From positions 103,611 through 167,610 of the forward strand of contig NZ_SRRU01000012.1 of assembly GCF_004784465.1 (NCBI RefSeq): a DNA stretch of 64,000 nt, written 5' to 3'. The notes below the pieces were generated by a model. The model made no database searches. It was given only the letters and a program-made list of their open reading frames with translations, and was not told where the DNA came from. Numbering within the stretch: position 1 is the stretch's first letter; every line of letters starts with the position of its first letter. Shown here one piece after another: positions 46,637 to 55,527 of this stretch. Made by a program: the position numbers and the translations under genes. The stretch comes from Streptomyces griseoluteus (GTDB taxonomy: Bacteria; Actinomycetota; Actinomycetes; Streptomycetales; Streptomycetaceae).

Positions 46637-47482
46637 ATGTCCCGCCATGTCGCTATCGTCACCGATTCAACGGCCTACCTGCCGCCGGGGCTGATGGAGC
46701 GCCACGGCATCACCTCGGTGCCGCTGACCGTCGTCCTCGGCGACCAGGCGCTCGAAGAGGGCACCGAGATCTCCACCCGCTCCCTGGCCCAGGCCCTCCA
46801 GAAGCGGCGCCCGGTCACCACCTCCCGCCCCAGCCCCGAGGAGTTCGCCCGCACTTATCGCGAGGTCGCGGAGACGGGCGCCGACGGCATCGTCTCCCTG
46901 CACCTGTCCGCCGAGCTGTCCGGCACCTACGACGCCGCCGTACTGGCCGCCCGCGAGGCACCGGTACCCGTCCGGGTCGTCGACACCGGCATGGTCGCCA
47001 TGGCCCTCGGCTTCTGCGCCCTGTCCGCCGCCGAGGCCGCGGAGGGCGACGGCACGGTCGACGAGGCGGTCACGGCCGCCGAGAAACGCGCCGCGGACAC
47101 CTCCGCCCACTTCTACGTCGACACCCTCGACTACCTCCGCAGGGGCGGCCGCATCGGCACCGCCCAGGCACTCCTCGGCTCCGCCCTCGCCGTGAAGCCG
47201 CTGCTCCGGCTGGAGAACGGGCGGATCGAGCTGCTGGAGAAGGTGCGTACGGCGTCGAAGGCGATCGCCCGGCTGGAGGAGATCGTGGTGGAGCGGGCGG
47301 CTGGCGCGGAGGTGGACATCGCCGTGCATCATCTGTCCGCGCCCGAGCGGGCCGGTGTCTTGGCGGACCGGCTGCGTGAACGGGTGTCCGGGCTGGCGGA
47401 GTTGCACGTCAGTGAGGTGGGGGCGGTGATCGGGGCGCATACGGGGCCCGGGTTGCTGGGGGTTGTGGTTTCGCCTCGGTGA
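46637..47482 (+). CDS. DegV family fatty-acid-binding protein
   Basis: 281 residues. VTDSTAYLPPGL is the first conserved motif, TSRPSPEEF and LSAELSGTYDAA follow, and the C-terminal VGAVIGAHTGPGLLGVV is the hallmark of the family. DegV (FakB-like) proteins bind a fatty acid and can present it to FakA for phosphorylation. I favour the ATG at 46637, 7 bases after the TAACCT box, over the ATG at 46616. It is the last gene in conserved order; comEA and comEC would be expected next. Confidence 0.92.
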   Translation: MSRHVAIVTDSTAYLPPGLMERHGITSVPLTVVLGDQALEEGTEISTRSLAQALQKRRPVTTSRPSPEEFARTYREVAETGADGIVSLHLSAELSGTYDAAVLAAREAPVPVRVVDTGMVAMALGFCALSAAEAAEGDGTVDEAVTAAEKRAADTSAHFYVDTLDYLRRGGRIGTAQALLGSALAVKPLLRLENGRIELLEKVRTASKAIARLEEIVVERAAGAEVDIAVHHLSAPERAGVLADRLRERVSGLAELHVSEVGAVIGAHTGPGLLGVVVSPR

Positions 47483-47548
47483 GGGGTGCCTGCGGGGCGT
47501 GGGCGGTCGGCGGGGGGCATTCGGCTGGGGCAGGCGTGGCTCGTCTGG

Positions 47549-47887
47549 GTGACGGAGTTATCCACAACCGGGGCGACCGAAGCCGCTGCTCCCCGCAATG
47601 CTCTGACTCAGCGGCACTTTGATCTCAAGCACGAGTTCTACGAACGGGTTCGCGCCCGCGGAGAAACTCCTGACAGTGAGAAACGACTCCGCGCACGGAT
47701 CGTCAAGCTCAAAGAGCAGCATGCCGCTGACTTGGAAGAGATCAAAGAACTCAAGATTGCCAACGAGGCCCTTGTCCGTGCACTCCATCAGCAGCAGATG
47801 GAGAACCGGCAGCTTCGCCAACTGATCGCCGAACCGGACCCACGCGTTCGTGCACTGCACCAACCCCGGTCGCCTGCCCGCCCATGA
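47549..47887 (+). CDS. Coiled-coil protein, possibly a remnant of a recombinase accessory gene
   Basis: 112 residues from the GTG. The middle and end form a long coiled coil (ARIVKLKEQHAADLEEIKEL to QMENRQLRQLIAEP). It resembles the C-terminal half of DUF6262-type proteins that accompany tyrosine recombinases of Tn554-like elements, but the N-terminal helical domain is missing and the first 25 residues look unrelated. It may be a truncated gene at the island edge. Function unknown. Confidence 0.5.
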   Translation: MTELSTTGATEAAAPRNALTQRHFDLKHEFYERVRARGETPDSEKRLRARIVKLKEQHAADLEEIKELKIANEALVRALHQQQMENRQLRQLIAEPDPRVRALHQPRSPARP

Positions 47888-48249
47888 CGCCGCCGGGGGC
47901 GACCGCAACCGGACGGGAAGCACAGAGCCCGCGCGGCGGTGTATCTGCCGCAGGAGGCGGTACCGCTCGGCCTGACGCACCGGTGTGCTAACCTTATCGG
48001 CTAGCTGCATTACCGTCAGTCCACTTATCCAGTACGGCCGTTGCACTCGAAGTGCCCGGTCGCACCAAGGCTCCACCGTCATTGATCGGCGAGTGTCCTG
48101 AAGGAACTGTGAGTTGGGCGGTGTGCGCCGCAACCCTGGACGGCCACCCGGCCGGGAGGGCAGGTGGGGGCACGGTGTCGAGTCAAGTCCAAGCCCTCGC
48201 TCTCTGCTGACCAAATCGGTGAGCAGGTCGAGAGTCTAGGAAGACCGCT
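47888..48249. other. Intergenic stretch at the island start
   Basis: 362 bases without a supported gene. GC is lower than in the core. TAACCTTATC near 47994 and TTATCC near 48025 could be parts of a promoter for the next gene; nothing else is clear. Confidence 0.45.
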
Positions 48250-50133
48250 GTGTCCCACGTACCCGCGTCGGCCGCCGAGCCGCAGGCCCCCCTCTTCACC
48301 GAGTCGGACATCGTTGATCACCGACGCATTGGCGCACATCTGCGGCCACCTGCCTCCCAGGCAGTGATCGACAAAAGCGTCGCGGCGTGTATCTCGGCCG
48401 GGTTGAGCCTTGAGCTAGCTGAGACGCTGACTGCCGCCGCTGCCGACCAGCAGCAGCTTCGCCGCGCCCTGCGCGCGCCAAAGGTGCAGCGTTTCGGCTC
48501 CGAGGAGTTCACATACATCGAGTTCGATGTCGTGACTTGGCGCGTCCTGCCGTCACCGGACAACATCCGGTTCGAGGACGAGCACGCTCGTGGCACGATC
48601 GGCATGCCTCGGTTCGGGGCCGTCGAGGGTGAGGCGTTGCTTACCTTCGAGATGGACTCGGCCGAGAAGCTGATCGACGCGATGGCCCCCCGGATCACCG
48701 ACATGGTGGACAACAACCCGCACGTCGGCTCCATCCTCGACCGCGGTATCGAAACACCGGGATGGTTGAGCGCCCTCCGGGTTACTACGGACGTAGGCGC
48801 CGTTACGAGGCTTGAGTCCACGGATGGCTTCGGCCGTATCGTGGCCAGCCACAAAGGCCTCGGCATCACGTTCAAGGACGTTGCGTGGAATCTGCGTCCC
48901 CGCAGCCGTCGAGCGACCAACTTGCTCAAAGACCTTGTTGAGTGGGCTGGAAGCGACATGGTCACCGACGAGCAGGCTCGCAAGGTCCGCTGCTCGATCA
49001 TGCCCAACGCCCGGGTGATCATCGGCTTCTCGGCCCCGCGAGGGTTCGACCGGGCACGTCGGCGCTTCGTGGCGCACTTGCACATGGCGCCCCCCATGAA
49101 CTTCTCCACCGCTACGACGCTCAACGCCAAGGCAAACGCCGCGGTGGACAACCTCTACGAACGAGGTCTACTCCCCGTCCCCAGTGGGATGACCGCGGAA
49201 ATGGTGCGCGACATTCTCGATGGCTCGGACCGCGAGCACGGCCTTCTCGCCGACCAGGTCGCCGTCCTGGCCTGCGGTGCACTCAATCCTCATCCGAACA
49301 AGCGCCAGGCCCGCGCGGTTAACGAGGCAATCGTCGACCTCACCGGCGCCAAGCCCAAGCTGGAGGAGCGCACTCAGCTGGCCGCTGAGGTCGCCCTGCG
49401 GGGCTTTCCTGCGGATAAGCGACTCACTGCCCTGCGCTCATCGCTCGACCGGGCCTGGCGCTGGTCGGCCCTGCGCGGCGTCGAGCTGACCTGCACCGAC
49501 CCGCTCGACCTGCTGCCCGAAGCGCTCCGCGAACTCGTACAAGCCGGAGACACCGCCGGCCCGGCCACCGCCGAGCTCGCGGCGCTGGCTAGCTACCACT
49601 TGGTCGGGGGCCGCACTCAACTGCTGACCCGTTCCGAGTTCGGCGGCCGCGGCAGCAACACCGAGCCTCAGCAGATCATGCGGCAACTGGCCAAGACAGA
49701 CGTCGGCCTGCGGCAGCTGTGTCAGATCGTTCTTGACGGCAGGGCTGGACGGGACCCGCAGGAGCTGGCCAAGGGCACCATGCCGGAGGACAAGCGAATC
49801 GCGGGCGCCGAACCCCTCACCCCCGCGCGGCTCCGTGAGCTCATCGACCTGTCCGACGAGGAAGGCATCACGCACGACAGCCCCGAGGACCGTTTCGCGG
49901 CGGCGCTCAAGGAGTTCCAGGGACGCCTTGACGACCTGCACGCCGCCGCCCAGGAGGTCGGCGACGTGACCGGTACGGACGGCGTGGCGCTGGTGGACAC
50001 GTTGGGGTACGACAACTCCAACGTGCGGAACACGCTTGTCGAGATCACTGACCTCGTCTCGGAATGGCGAGGCGCACGCCGCCGAGCCGACCGGATGCGG
50101 GCCGACCTGGACGAGAGCGGTACCGCCCGATGA
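48250..50133 (+). CDS. Island protein of unknown function with DGQHR/ParB-like segment
   Basis: 627 residues without a recognised family match. Residues 60-200 include a strand-rich part with LESTDGFGRIVASHKGLG (Asp192-Arg196), which resembles the DGQHR or ParB-like motif of DndB and related nucleic-acid proteins; this is a weak likeness. The rest is helical with a coiled C-terminal 90 residues. The GTG start is supported by AGGAAG upstream. The next gene, a GIY-YIG-like protein, overlaps it by 4 bases (ATGA), so they form a two-gene module. Probably part of a defence system, by context. Confidence 0.6.
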   Translation: MSHVPASAAEPQAPLFTESDIVDHRRIGAHLRPPASQAVIDKSVAACISAGLSLELAETLTAAAADQQQLRRALRAPKVQRFGSEEFTYIEFDVVTWRVLPSPDNIRFEDEHARGTIGMPRFGAVEGEALLTFEMDSAEKLIDAMAPRITDMVDNNPHVGSILDRGIETPGWLSALRVTTDVGAVTRLESTDGFGRIVASHKGLGITFKDVAWNLRPRSRRATNLLKDLVEWAGSDMVTDEQARKVRCSIMPNARVIIGFSAPRGFDRARRRFVAHLHMAPPMNFSTATTLNAKANAAVDNLYERGLLPVPSGMTAEMVRDILDGSDREHGLLADQVAVLACGALNPHPNKRQARAVNEAIVDLTGAKPKLEERTQLAAEVALRGFPADKRLTALRSSLDRAWRWSALRGVELTCTDPLDLLPEALRELVQAGDTAGPATAELAALASYHLVGGRTQLLTRSEFGGRGSNTEPQQIMRQLAKTDVGLRQLCQIVLDGRAGRDPQELAKGTMPEDKRIAGAEPLTPARLRELIDLSDEEGITHDSPEDRFAAALKEFQGRLDDLHAAAQEVGDVTGTDGVALVDTLGYDNSNVRNTLVEITDLVSEWRGARRRADRMRADLDESGTAR

Positions 50134-50552
50134 ACCCCTTCACGTGCACGCTCACCCCAGAGAACTACAACACCGCGTGCGACCTTGCCGGATCCGCGCT
50201 GCTGCGACGCCTCCCCGTCGCCTCGACGATCCTGCAGATCACAGAGGACCGGGCTTGGAACGAATTCTCGACAGGCGTCTACATCGCCGCCGACTTCGAG
50301 AACGTCATCCGCTACACCGGAAGCGCGATCCGCGACGGATCGGTCGGTGACCGCGTCCAGGAACACGTACTGTCTGGACGCGCCGCACAGTGGACGCGCC
50401 TGATGGTGGTCCCACTGGTAGCGGACACCGAGGAGGACCTCGTGCGCACGATCGAAGGTCGGATCGGAGCGGTCCTGCGGCCGCTCGACACCAAGCGACT
50501 CCCCACTCTCGGCAGACCCCGATGGCCTGCCGCCCGCAGGACCGCTCGGTAA
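50130..50552 (+). CDS. GIY-YIG-like small nuclease candidate
   Basis: 140 residues. GVYI at 49-52 and RYTGSA at 61-66 fit the GIY and YIG half-motifs, with Arg75, EH at 78-79 and Glu109 in plausible catalytic places; the LRPLDTKRLP end is like the C-terminal strand of GIY-YIG folds. The ATG overlaps the upstream stop, so the two are co-translated. The family is assigned by motif only and the order of residues is not perfect. It could be a nuclease arm of the module. Confidence 0.55.
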   Translation: MNPFTCTLTPENYNTACDLAGSALLRRLPVASTILQITEDRAWNEFSTGVYIAADFENVIRYTGSAIRDGSVGDRVQEHVLSGRAAQWTRLMVVPLVADTEEDLVRTIEGRIGAVLRPLDTKRLPTLGRPRWPAARRTAR

Positions 50553-50572
50553 TAGGACTAGAGGAGTTAGGG

Positions 50573-50602
50573 AAGGCCCCCGCTGCCGTCTGGGGGGCCT
50601 TC
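50573..50602 (+). terminator. Hairpin after the GIY-YIG-like gene
   Basis: GAAGGCCCCC pairs with GGGGGGCCTTC around CGCTGCCGTCT; 20 bases after the stop. Confidence 0.65.
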
Positions 50603-50900
50603 AGGCTCAGGCGCCAGCAACTCCTTCGAGCGGTTCATCGTCATCCTGCTCGCCGACCACGTACTTGTCGGGACCACCATCCCGCGCAACGACGTCGACA
50701 TCACTGCCCGACGGGTTACCGTCCGGCGCGGCAGCGGCCCGCCGAGGAATCACCTGCTCACACCCGACACGTGCGTTTGCCCGCCGGGCACACCGGCCCC
50801 TGGCTCCTATTTGCTCGGTTGTGGTCTTTTCGCCAACGACCTGCCAGTGATACCTCTAGTGGATGCGTCGGCGGGATGCGGCGGCGGCATTCAGGGGGAG
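50603..50900. other. Intergenic stretch before the ABC-3C operon
   Basis: About 300 bases. The frame of the next gene stays open back to 50571 but has no ATG or GTG start with a ribosome site there. It may contain the remains of an older reading frame, or an upstream start of the next gene at a rare codon. Confidence 0.4.
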
Positions 50901-52007
50901 ATGTTGGATCCGATTCAGGGCCCGTCAGAGGCGGAACGCCGGGCAAGTGGTGCGTCGCTCATCCTCAACTATCCAACGGCCATGCAGTTTCCGGCCATGC
51001 CGTCGCCCGAGCAGATCGTCTTCACCTACCCTCCCGACGAGTTCGAAAAGTTCGTCGAGGAGTGGGTGCCCGCGCTGGACAGCCTGTACGTGCGGGTCGA
51101 GCGCCAGGGAGGGGCTGGCGACCACGGCATCGACGTGGCCGCATTCCTCACCCGCCGGGGCCTGGAAGGTCCCTGGCACAACTACCAGTGCAAGCGCTAC
51201 AAGGGAACGCTGGCCTGGAGCACCGCCGCGGGTGAGATTCGGAAGATGTTTGCGGGCGTGGTCACCGGTCAGTTCATCGTGCCGGAGCAGTACACGTTCG
51301 TCGCCCCGTCCATCGGCCCCAGCCTGCAGCAGGCCCTGCAACGCCCGATCAGTACCCGCAAGGACTTCGTGGAGGCGCTGCGCGAAACCACGGACAAGGT
51401 CATCACGGACCTGGGCCCGCGGATGAGGCGCGAGGCCGAGGAGTTGGCAGCAGATACGCCGTTCGAGATCTTTCAGACCGTCAACATGAAGAAGATGCTC
51501 CAACAGCACAAGACTACTGACTTCTGGGTGAAACGATTCCCGCCGGAGTCGCCGCCCCGCCCGGCCGTCATGGCACCGCCCGAGAAGCCGGAGCCGCGTG
51601 AGGCCCGCTACGTACAGCAGCTCGTCCAGGTCTACGCCGAGCGCTGGCCCAGTGAGGCCAGCACCGTTACCCAGATTGCACAGCACCCGACGGCCGGCCC
51701 GCACTTGCGCCACCAGCGTGAGGCGTTCTTCAGTGCCGAGTCTCTGCGCCGCTTCGGCGAGGAGGCATACCCTGAAGGTCATTTCGAGGCCATTGTCAAG
51801 GACATATACGACGCAGTGGTCGACGTGGCGAGGGATGACCACCCCACGGGGTGGAAGCGCCTACATGCCGTCACCTCGCAGGCGATCAGTGCCGGGCTGA
51901 CGCAGACGGTTTTCGCTCAGCACGTGAGACCTCTGGACCGTACCGGGGTATGTCATCACCTGGCGAACGAGAACGAGCTCACGTGGTGTGAGGGAGAAGG
52001 GACATGA
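50901..52007 (+). CDS. ABC-three-component effector with Mrr-type nuclease domain
   Basis: 368 residues from the ATG at 50901. A PD-(D/E)XK fold is suggested by GGAGDHGIDV (Asp74, Asp78) followed by YQCKRYKG (Gln96, Lys98), as in Mrr-like restriction nucleases. The C-terminal half would be the ABC-3C C-terminal domain that docks on the ATPase. AGGGGGAG abuts the ATG directly; a TTG at 50904 or an upstream start cannot be excluded. The stop overlaps the next ATG (ATGA). It should act as the DNA-cutting effector of an anti-phage system; no activity is shown. Confidence 0.75.
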   Translation: MLDPIQGPSEAERRASGASLILNYPTAMQFPAMPSPEQIVFTYPPDEFEKFVEEWVPALDSLYVRVERQGGAGDHGIDVAAFLTRRGLEGPWHNYQCKRYKGTLAWSTAAGEIRKMFAGVVTGQFIVPEQYTFVAPSIGPSLQQALQRPISTRKDFVEALRETTDKVITDLGPRMRREAEELAADTPFEIFQTVNMKKMLQQHKTTDFWVKRFPPESPPRPAVMAPPEKPEPREARYVQQLVQVYAERWPSEASTVTQIAQHPTAGPHLRHQREAFFSAESLRRFGEEAYPEGHFEAIVKDIYDAVVDVARDDHPTGWKRLHAVTSQAISAGLTQTVFAQHVRPLDRTGVCHHLANENELTWCEGEGT

Positions 52008-52471
52008 AACCGCTGAACAGCCCGCTGGAGATCGGCGTGCGGGCACTGGTGTTGCTCTCGGAGAGCCATCCCGATGCTCTGGACCTGGCCCAGCTCGCCC
52101 TCTTAGACCATGCCGTGCTGCACAGCGCCGAATTCGACGGACCGCCCAGCCTGCACCCGGATCTGCCAGCTCGCTCGGGAGAGCTCGGCCTGAAACGCAC
52201 GGTCCTCGAACAGGCACTTCTGGTTCTCATCCGCGCCGGCCTGGCCGAACTCGAAGCTGACGGGACCGGCCTGGTTTACCGGGCCACGGAACGCGGCCCG
52301 GCCTTCGTAGACGTTCTCGAAGCCCCATACGTTCTGCGGCTCCGCGAGCGCGCCGAGTGGGCCGTCCACCAATGGGCCCCGGACATCGATGTACGCGCCA
52401 CCACCCAGTCCCTGCTAACGACTCCCCCCGGCCCCGTGACCTCTCGCCCGTTCGAGGGCCACCGTGGGTAG
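52004..52471 (+). CDS. ABC-three-component middle component (MC2-like)
   Basis: 155 residues, starting MKPLNSPLEIGVRALVLL and containing LLDHAVLHSAEFDGPPSLHPD, which matches the middle-component proteins of ABC-3C systems. It overlaps the upstream gene by 4 bases and the downstream ATPase by 8, so all three are made together. It probably links the ATPase to the effector and has no enzyme motif of its own. Confidence 0.8.
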   Translation: MKPLNSPLEIGVRALVLLSESHPDALDLAQLALLDHAVLHSAEFDGPPSLHPDLPARSGELGLKRTVLEQALLVLIRAGLAELEADGTGLVYRATERGPAFVDVLEAPYVLRLRERAEWAVHQWAPDIDVRATTQSLLTTPPGPVTSRPFEGHRG

Positions 52472-54296
52472 TCTCCAGCTGGTCCACCTCACTTACGCTG
52501 GCTCGGGCAGGCCATCAGCGCAAATCGTTTTCGGCCCCGAGCTGACCACCATCTATGGTGCCTCCGACACCGGGAAGACCTTCATCGTCAGGTCTGTCGA
52601 GTACATGCTCGGCGGTGCCCAGCTGGACATGGTCGACGAAGCCGAGGGATACACCCAGATCCTCCTTGGGCTGCTGCTGCCCGATGGCAGCCCGCTGACT
52701 CTCGTCCGGCGCCCCGGCACCAACTCCACGCATCTGCATCGCGAGGACCTCCGTGACCTGGTTCACCGGCCGGCGGACGCCATCGTGAACTCAGTGCACA
52801 ACGCCCGCAGCAAGAACAGCCTCTCGATTCACCTGATGCGCGCTATGGGTCTGGACGAGGTCCTCATCCGCAAGAACGAAGCCGGTGGCACCCGCCCCGT
52901 GACCCTGACCGATCTGGTGCACCTGTCCGTGGTTACAGAGGACCGCATGATCGCCATGCCCTCCCCGGTCCTACGCACCGGCACCGCCACCACCCGCACC
53001 GCGGAGACATCGGTCATGCGGTTCCTCCTAACCGGGGAGGGAGACCCTTCCGTCGACACCGGACCCAACGCGGGACAGCGGCGTGTCAACAGGGGACAGA
53101 TCAACCTTTTGGACCAGCTCGTGATCGACTTGTACGCGAAGCTTGAGTCGGACGAGTCTGAGCGCGACCTCAGGGACCGCCTGGCGCGGGTCAAAACCGC
53201 GATCGACGCGCAAAACATCGCCCTGCGCGCGGCCGACGAAGGTCACCGCGAAGCGGTACGCGAGCGCATGATGCACGCCCGCCGTCTTGCTGGGCTAGAC
53301 GAGCGGCTGGCCGAGGTCAGCGATCTGCTTGGACGGTTTAGCCTGCTGGAGGACCAGTACCGCTCCGATCTGGAGCGTTTGGCCATGGTCAACGAGGCTG
53401 GCAGCATCCTCGGCTATTTCCGCGTCGGAACCTGCGTCTTTTGCGGAGCGGATCCTGAGCACCAGCACCCTGGCCACAGTCAGCAGGAGGCCACTCAACT
53501 CCACATTGCAGTGCAGGCGGAGGCCGCGAAGACGACCGCACTGCTCACCGACCTCCTGCCGACCATCGCCGACCTCGCCCGCGAACAGGAAGAGCTCGCC
53601 CGGACCTGGCAGTCCGTCAAGGCCGACCTGGAGGCGCTGGCTGAACTCATCGCCGAAGCCGAGGGCCAGCTCGCACCGCTCCGGGAGGGCCTTCAAGAGC
53701 TGCTGGACACACGATCTGTGGTGGAGCGGCAGCTGGAGCTGCATGCGCGGATCGCGGAACTTGAGGACAAGCGCTCTCGCCTCGACGGGGAGGGAGCGGT
53801 GCCCGCTGCCCGGCCTTCGCAGTACATCGCCGCCCGAATCGTCAACGACTTCGACTCGGTCCTCCAACGCACCTTGAGCAGGTGGGAAATACCGGCAGTC
53901 GACAACTCCGGGTACGACCAGTACAATGCCGAGATCCGGGCCGGAGGCCGCCCGCGCGCCGGTCGAGGCAAGGGTGTGCGATCCGTGCTGCATTCAGCCT
54001 TCACTACCTCCCTGGCCCGCTTCTGCATCGAACGAGACCTCCCCCATCTCGGCTTCGTCGTCCTGGACTCCCCGGTGGTCACCTACCGCCAGCCAGTGAA
54101 GAACACCCCACAGGACCCCGACCTGCCCGACGTGCGCATCACATCCACCGTCGTGGACCGCTTCTACGAAGACATGCTCGCCTTCCCCGGCCAGGCTGTG
54201 ATCATCGAGAATGGCGATCCGCCCCTCGGCGTCCTCTCCGAGGCCACCACCTACAATTTCACCGCCGCCGACGGACGCCCTGGCTTCCTCCCGTGA
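52464..54296 (+). CDS. ABC-three-component SMC-like ATPase
   Basis: 610 residues. Walker A is GASDTGKT at 32-39; Walker B is FVVLDSP with Asp535. A central coiled coil carries a zinc-hook-like CVFCGAD (Cys324, Cys327) followed by a His pair. This is the ATPase of the ABC-3C systems (DUF3732-type). It should sense or hold foreign DNA and control the nuclease effector encoded two genes upstream. The GTG start overlaps the end of the middle component. Confidence 0.85.
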   Translation: MGSLQLVHLTYAGSGRPSAQIVFGPELTTIYGASDTGKTFIVRSVEYMLGGAQLDMVDEAEGYTQILLGLLLPDGSPLTLVRRPGTNSTHLHREDLRDLVHRPADAIVNSVHNARSKNSLSIHLMRAMGLDEVLIRKNEAGGTRPVTLTDLVHLSVVTEDRMIAMPSPVLRTGTATTRTAETSVMRFLLTGEGDPSVDTGPNAGQRRVNRGQINLLDQLVIDLYAKLESDESERDLRDRLARVKTAIDAQNIALRAADEGHREAVRERMMHARRLAGLDERLAEVSDLLGRFSLLEDQYRSDLERLAMVNEAGSILGYFRVGTCVFCGADPEHQHPGHSQQEATQLHIAVQAEAAKTTALLTDLLPTIADLAREQEELARTWQSVKADLEALAELIAEAEGQLAPLREGLQELLDTRSVVERQLELHARIAELEDKRSRLDGEGAVPAARPSQYIAARIVNDFDSVLQRTLSRWEIPAVDNSGYDQYNAEIRAGGRPRAGRGKGVRSVLHSAFTTSLARFCIERDLPHLGFVVLDSPVVTYRQPVKNTPQDPDLPDVRITSTVVDRFYEDMLAFPGQAVIIENGDPPLGVLSEATTYNFTAADGRPGFLP

Positions 54297-54595
54297 ACGC
54301 CGTCGATTCGGTGTTCTGCAGGGCCTGCGCTGCAGCAGCGAGGCATCTGGTGCCCTAATAGAACTCAAACGTATGCGGGCACAAGTGATAGGTCGCGTGC
54401 GAGCCGGCTGGCTGGCCTTTCACGGTGCGCCCATTTGAAAGATGGGTTGACGGTCATCGGGATACGGTAAGGATATTTTTCCAGGGTTGTCAGGTCTCTT
54501 TAGCGGCTCAGCTATTAGGCTTCTGACACGCGAGACAGGTAACCGACGGTGTATCGGGGCTCGTGTGCAGCGTTAAGAGCCAGCGGCACAGCCGT
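54297..54595. other. Intergenic stretch, no gene seen
   Basis: 299 bases, less GC-rich than the flanks, with A/T-rich patches near 54470-54490. I see no gene and no clear repeat. Confidence 0.5.
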
Positions 54596-54915
54596 TCATT
54601 GCCTTGGTTCCAGATCCGCCGCGAACAGGACGGCAGCCGCCTTAAGGATTCCGTTAAGGCGGCGCAGGTCAGCGTTATCTTTCTCAAGCTGACGAACTCG
54701 GGGCAGTGGCGCCCGCGGTAGTTTCAGCATTTCGACCAGCTTCCGCATCGGCTTTTTTAACCCAGTGTCGTAGAACCTCTGGGTGTTCCTCCAGCAGTTC
54801 CCCGACCTGTCGCACGAGGCCGGAGCGTCCGGGGTTGGTCGGCCTCATCTCAATGACCATCCGGACTGCCCGCTCAATCAATTCTGGCGGGTACTTCCTC
54901 GGGGCCGGCGTAGCG
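54596..54915 (-). pseudogene. IS3-family orfA remnant
   Basis: Reading on the minus strand gives APRKYPPELIERAVRMVIE and LEEHPEVLRHWVKKADAEAG, the helix-turn-helix part of IS3 OrfA. After about 54720 the frame shifts, and the expected leucine-zipper end (VRQLEKDNADLRRLNGILKAA) continues in another frame to a stop at 54596. OrfB is absent, so this is a dead fragment. Confidence 0.75.
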
Positions 54916-55010
54916 ACGTCCTCTCCAAGAAACCTGGCTTCGTCGGCGGTCGCTTCTCGACTCGACAAGGTCGAAGCACAGCGCCCAGCGCTGATTATGC
55001 ACAACTGTTC

Positions 55011-55282
55011 ATGCAGTCAAATGAGCGCAGATGTCAAGTCAAGTTCGTGCCTCGCCTTGATCCGCCAGACCCTCAACTCCACACCTTCGGCATGCATGTG
55101 CGTCGGTTGCGTGAGGCTCGTGGACGCACTCTTGAGGAGCTCGCCAGCAGAAGTGGTATGAGCTTCCGGGGACTGGTCACATCGAGCACAGACGTCGCAA
55201 CCCAAGCTTGACCACCTTGATCAAGCTTGCCCGCGGCTTGCAGACCGAGCCATCCACGCTCCTCGCAGTCTTCGACGGCTAG
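55011..55282 (+). pseudogene. Frameshifted XRE-family regulator
   Basis: MHVRRLREARGRTLEELASRSGMSFRGLV is the start of a lambda-repressor-like domain. Near 55183 the frame breaks, and the expected rest (EHRRRNPSLTTLIKLARGL and TEPSTLLAVFDG) continues in another frame to a stop at 55280. One lost base explains it. It may once have controlled the nearby defence genes. Confidence 0.7.
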
Positions 55283-55494
55283 GACTGGAGCGGTGGTTGA
55301 ACCGCTCCGGGTCTGATGGAGCTCTCTCTCCTCCAGCTGCCGGCGGCGGTTCTCGCAGAACTCTTGGGAATCAGTCCGGAACCGGCCACCGCCTGGCCCC
55401 AGTCCGGAGGCAACTGTGCGCGATACGCCGCACAACTCCACGACCCGCCCACCCCCAAGCTGAGCCGCACAGCGGACACTGGAGAAACTCCGAG

Positions 55495-55510
55495 CGCTTG
55501 ACGTCAAGCG
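55495..55510. promoter_or_regulatory. 16-bp perfect palindrome, operator candidate
   Basis: CGCTTGACGTCAAGCG is a perfect inverted repeat 17 bases before the ATG of the HEPN gene. It overlaps a possible TTGACG promoter box, so a bound repressor could block transcription; the frameshifted XRE gene upstream is a candidate. Confidence 0.5.
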
Positions 55511-55527
55511 GTCATATCGTTTCGGCC

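Noticed and set aside
55297..55527. Open frame upstream of the HEPN gene as an N-terminal extension
   Set aside because: Composition is random-like, it begins after a pseudogene, and the palindrome and promoter-like bases lie inside it.
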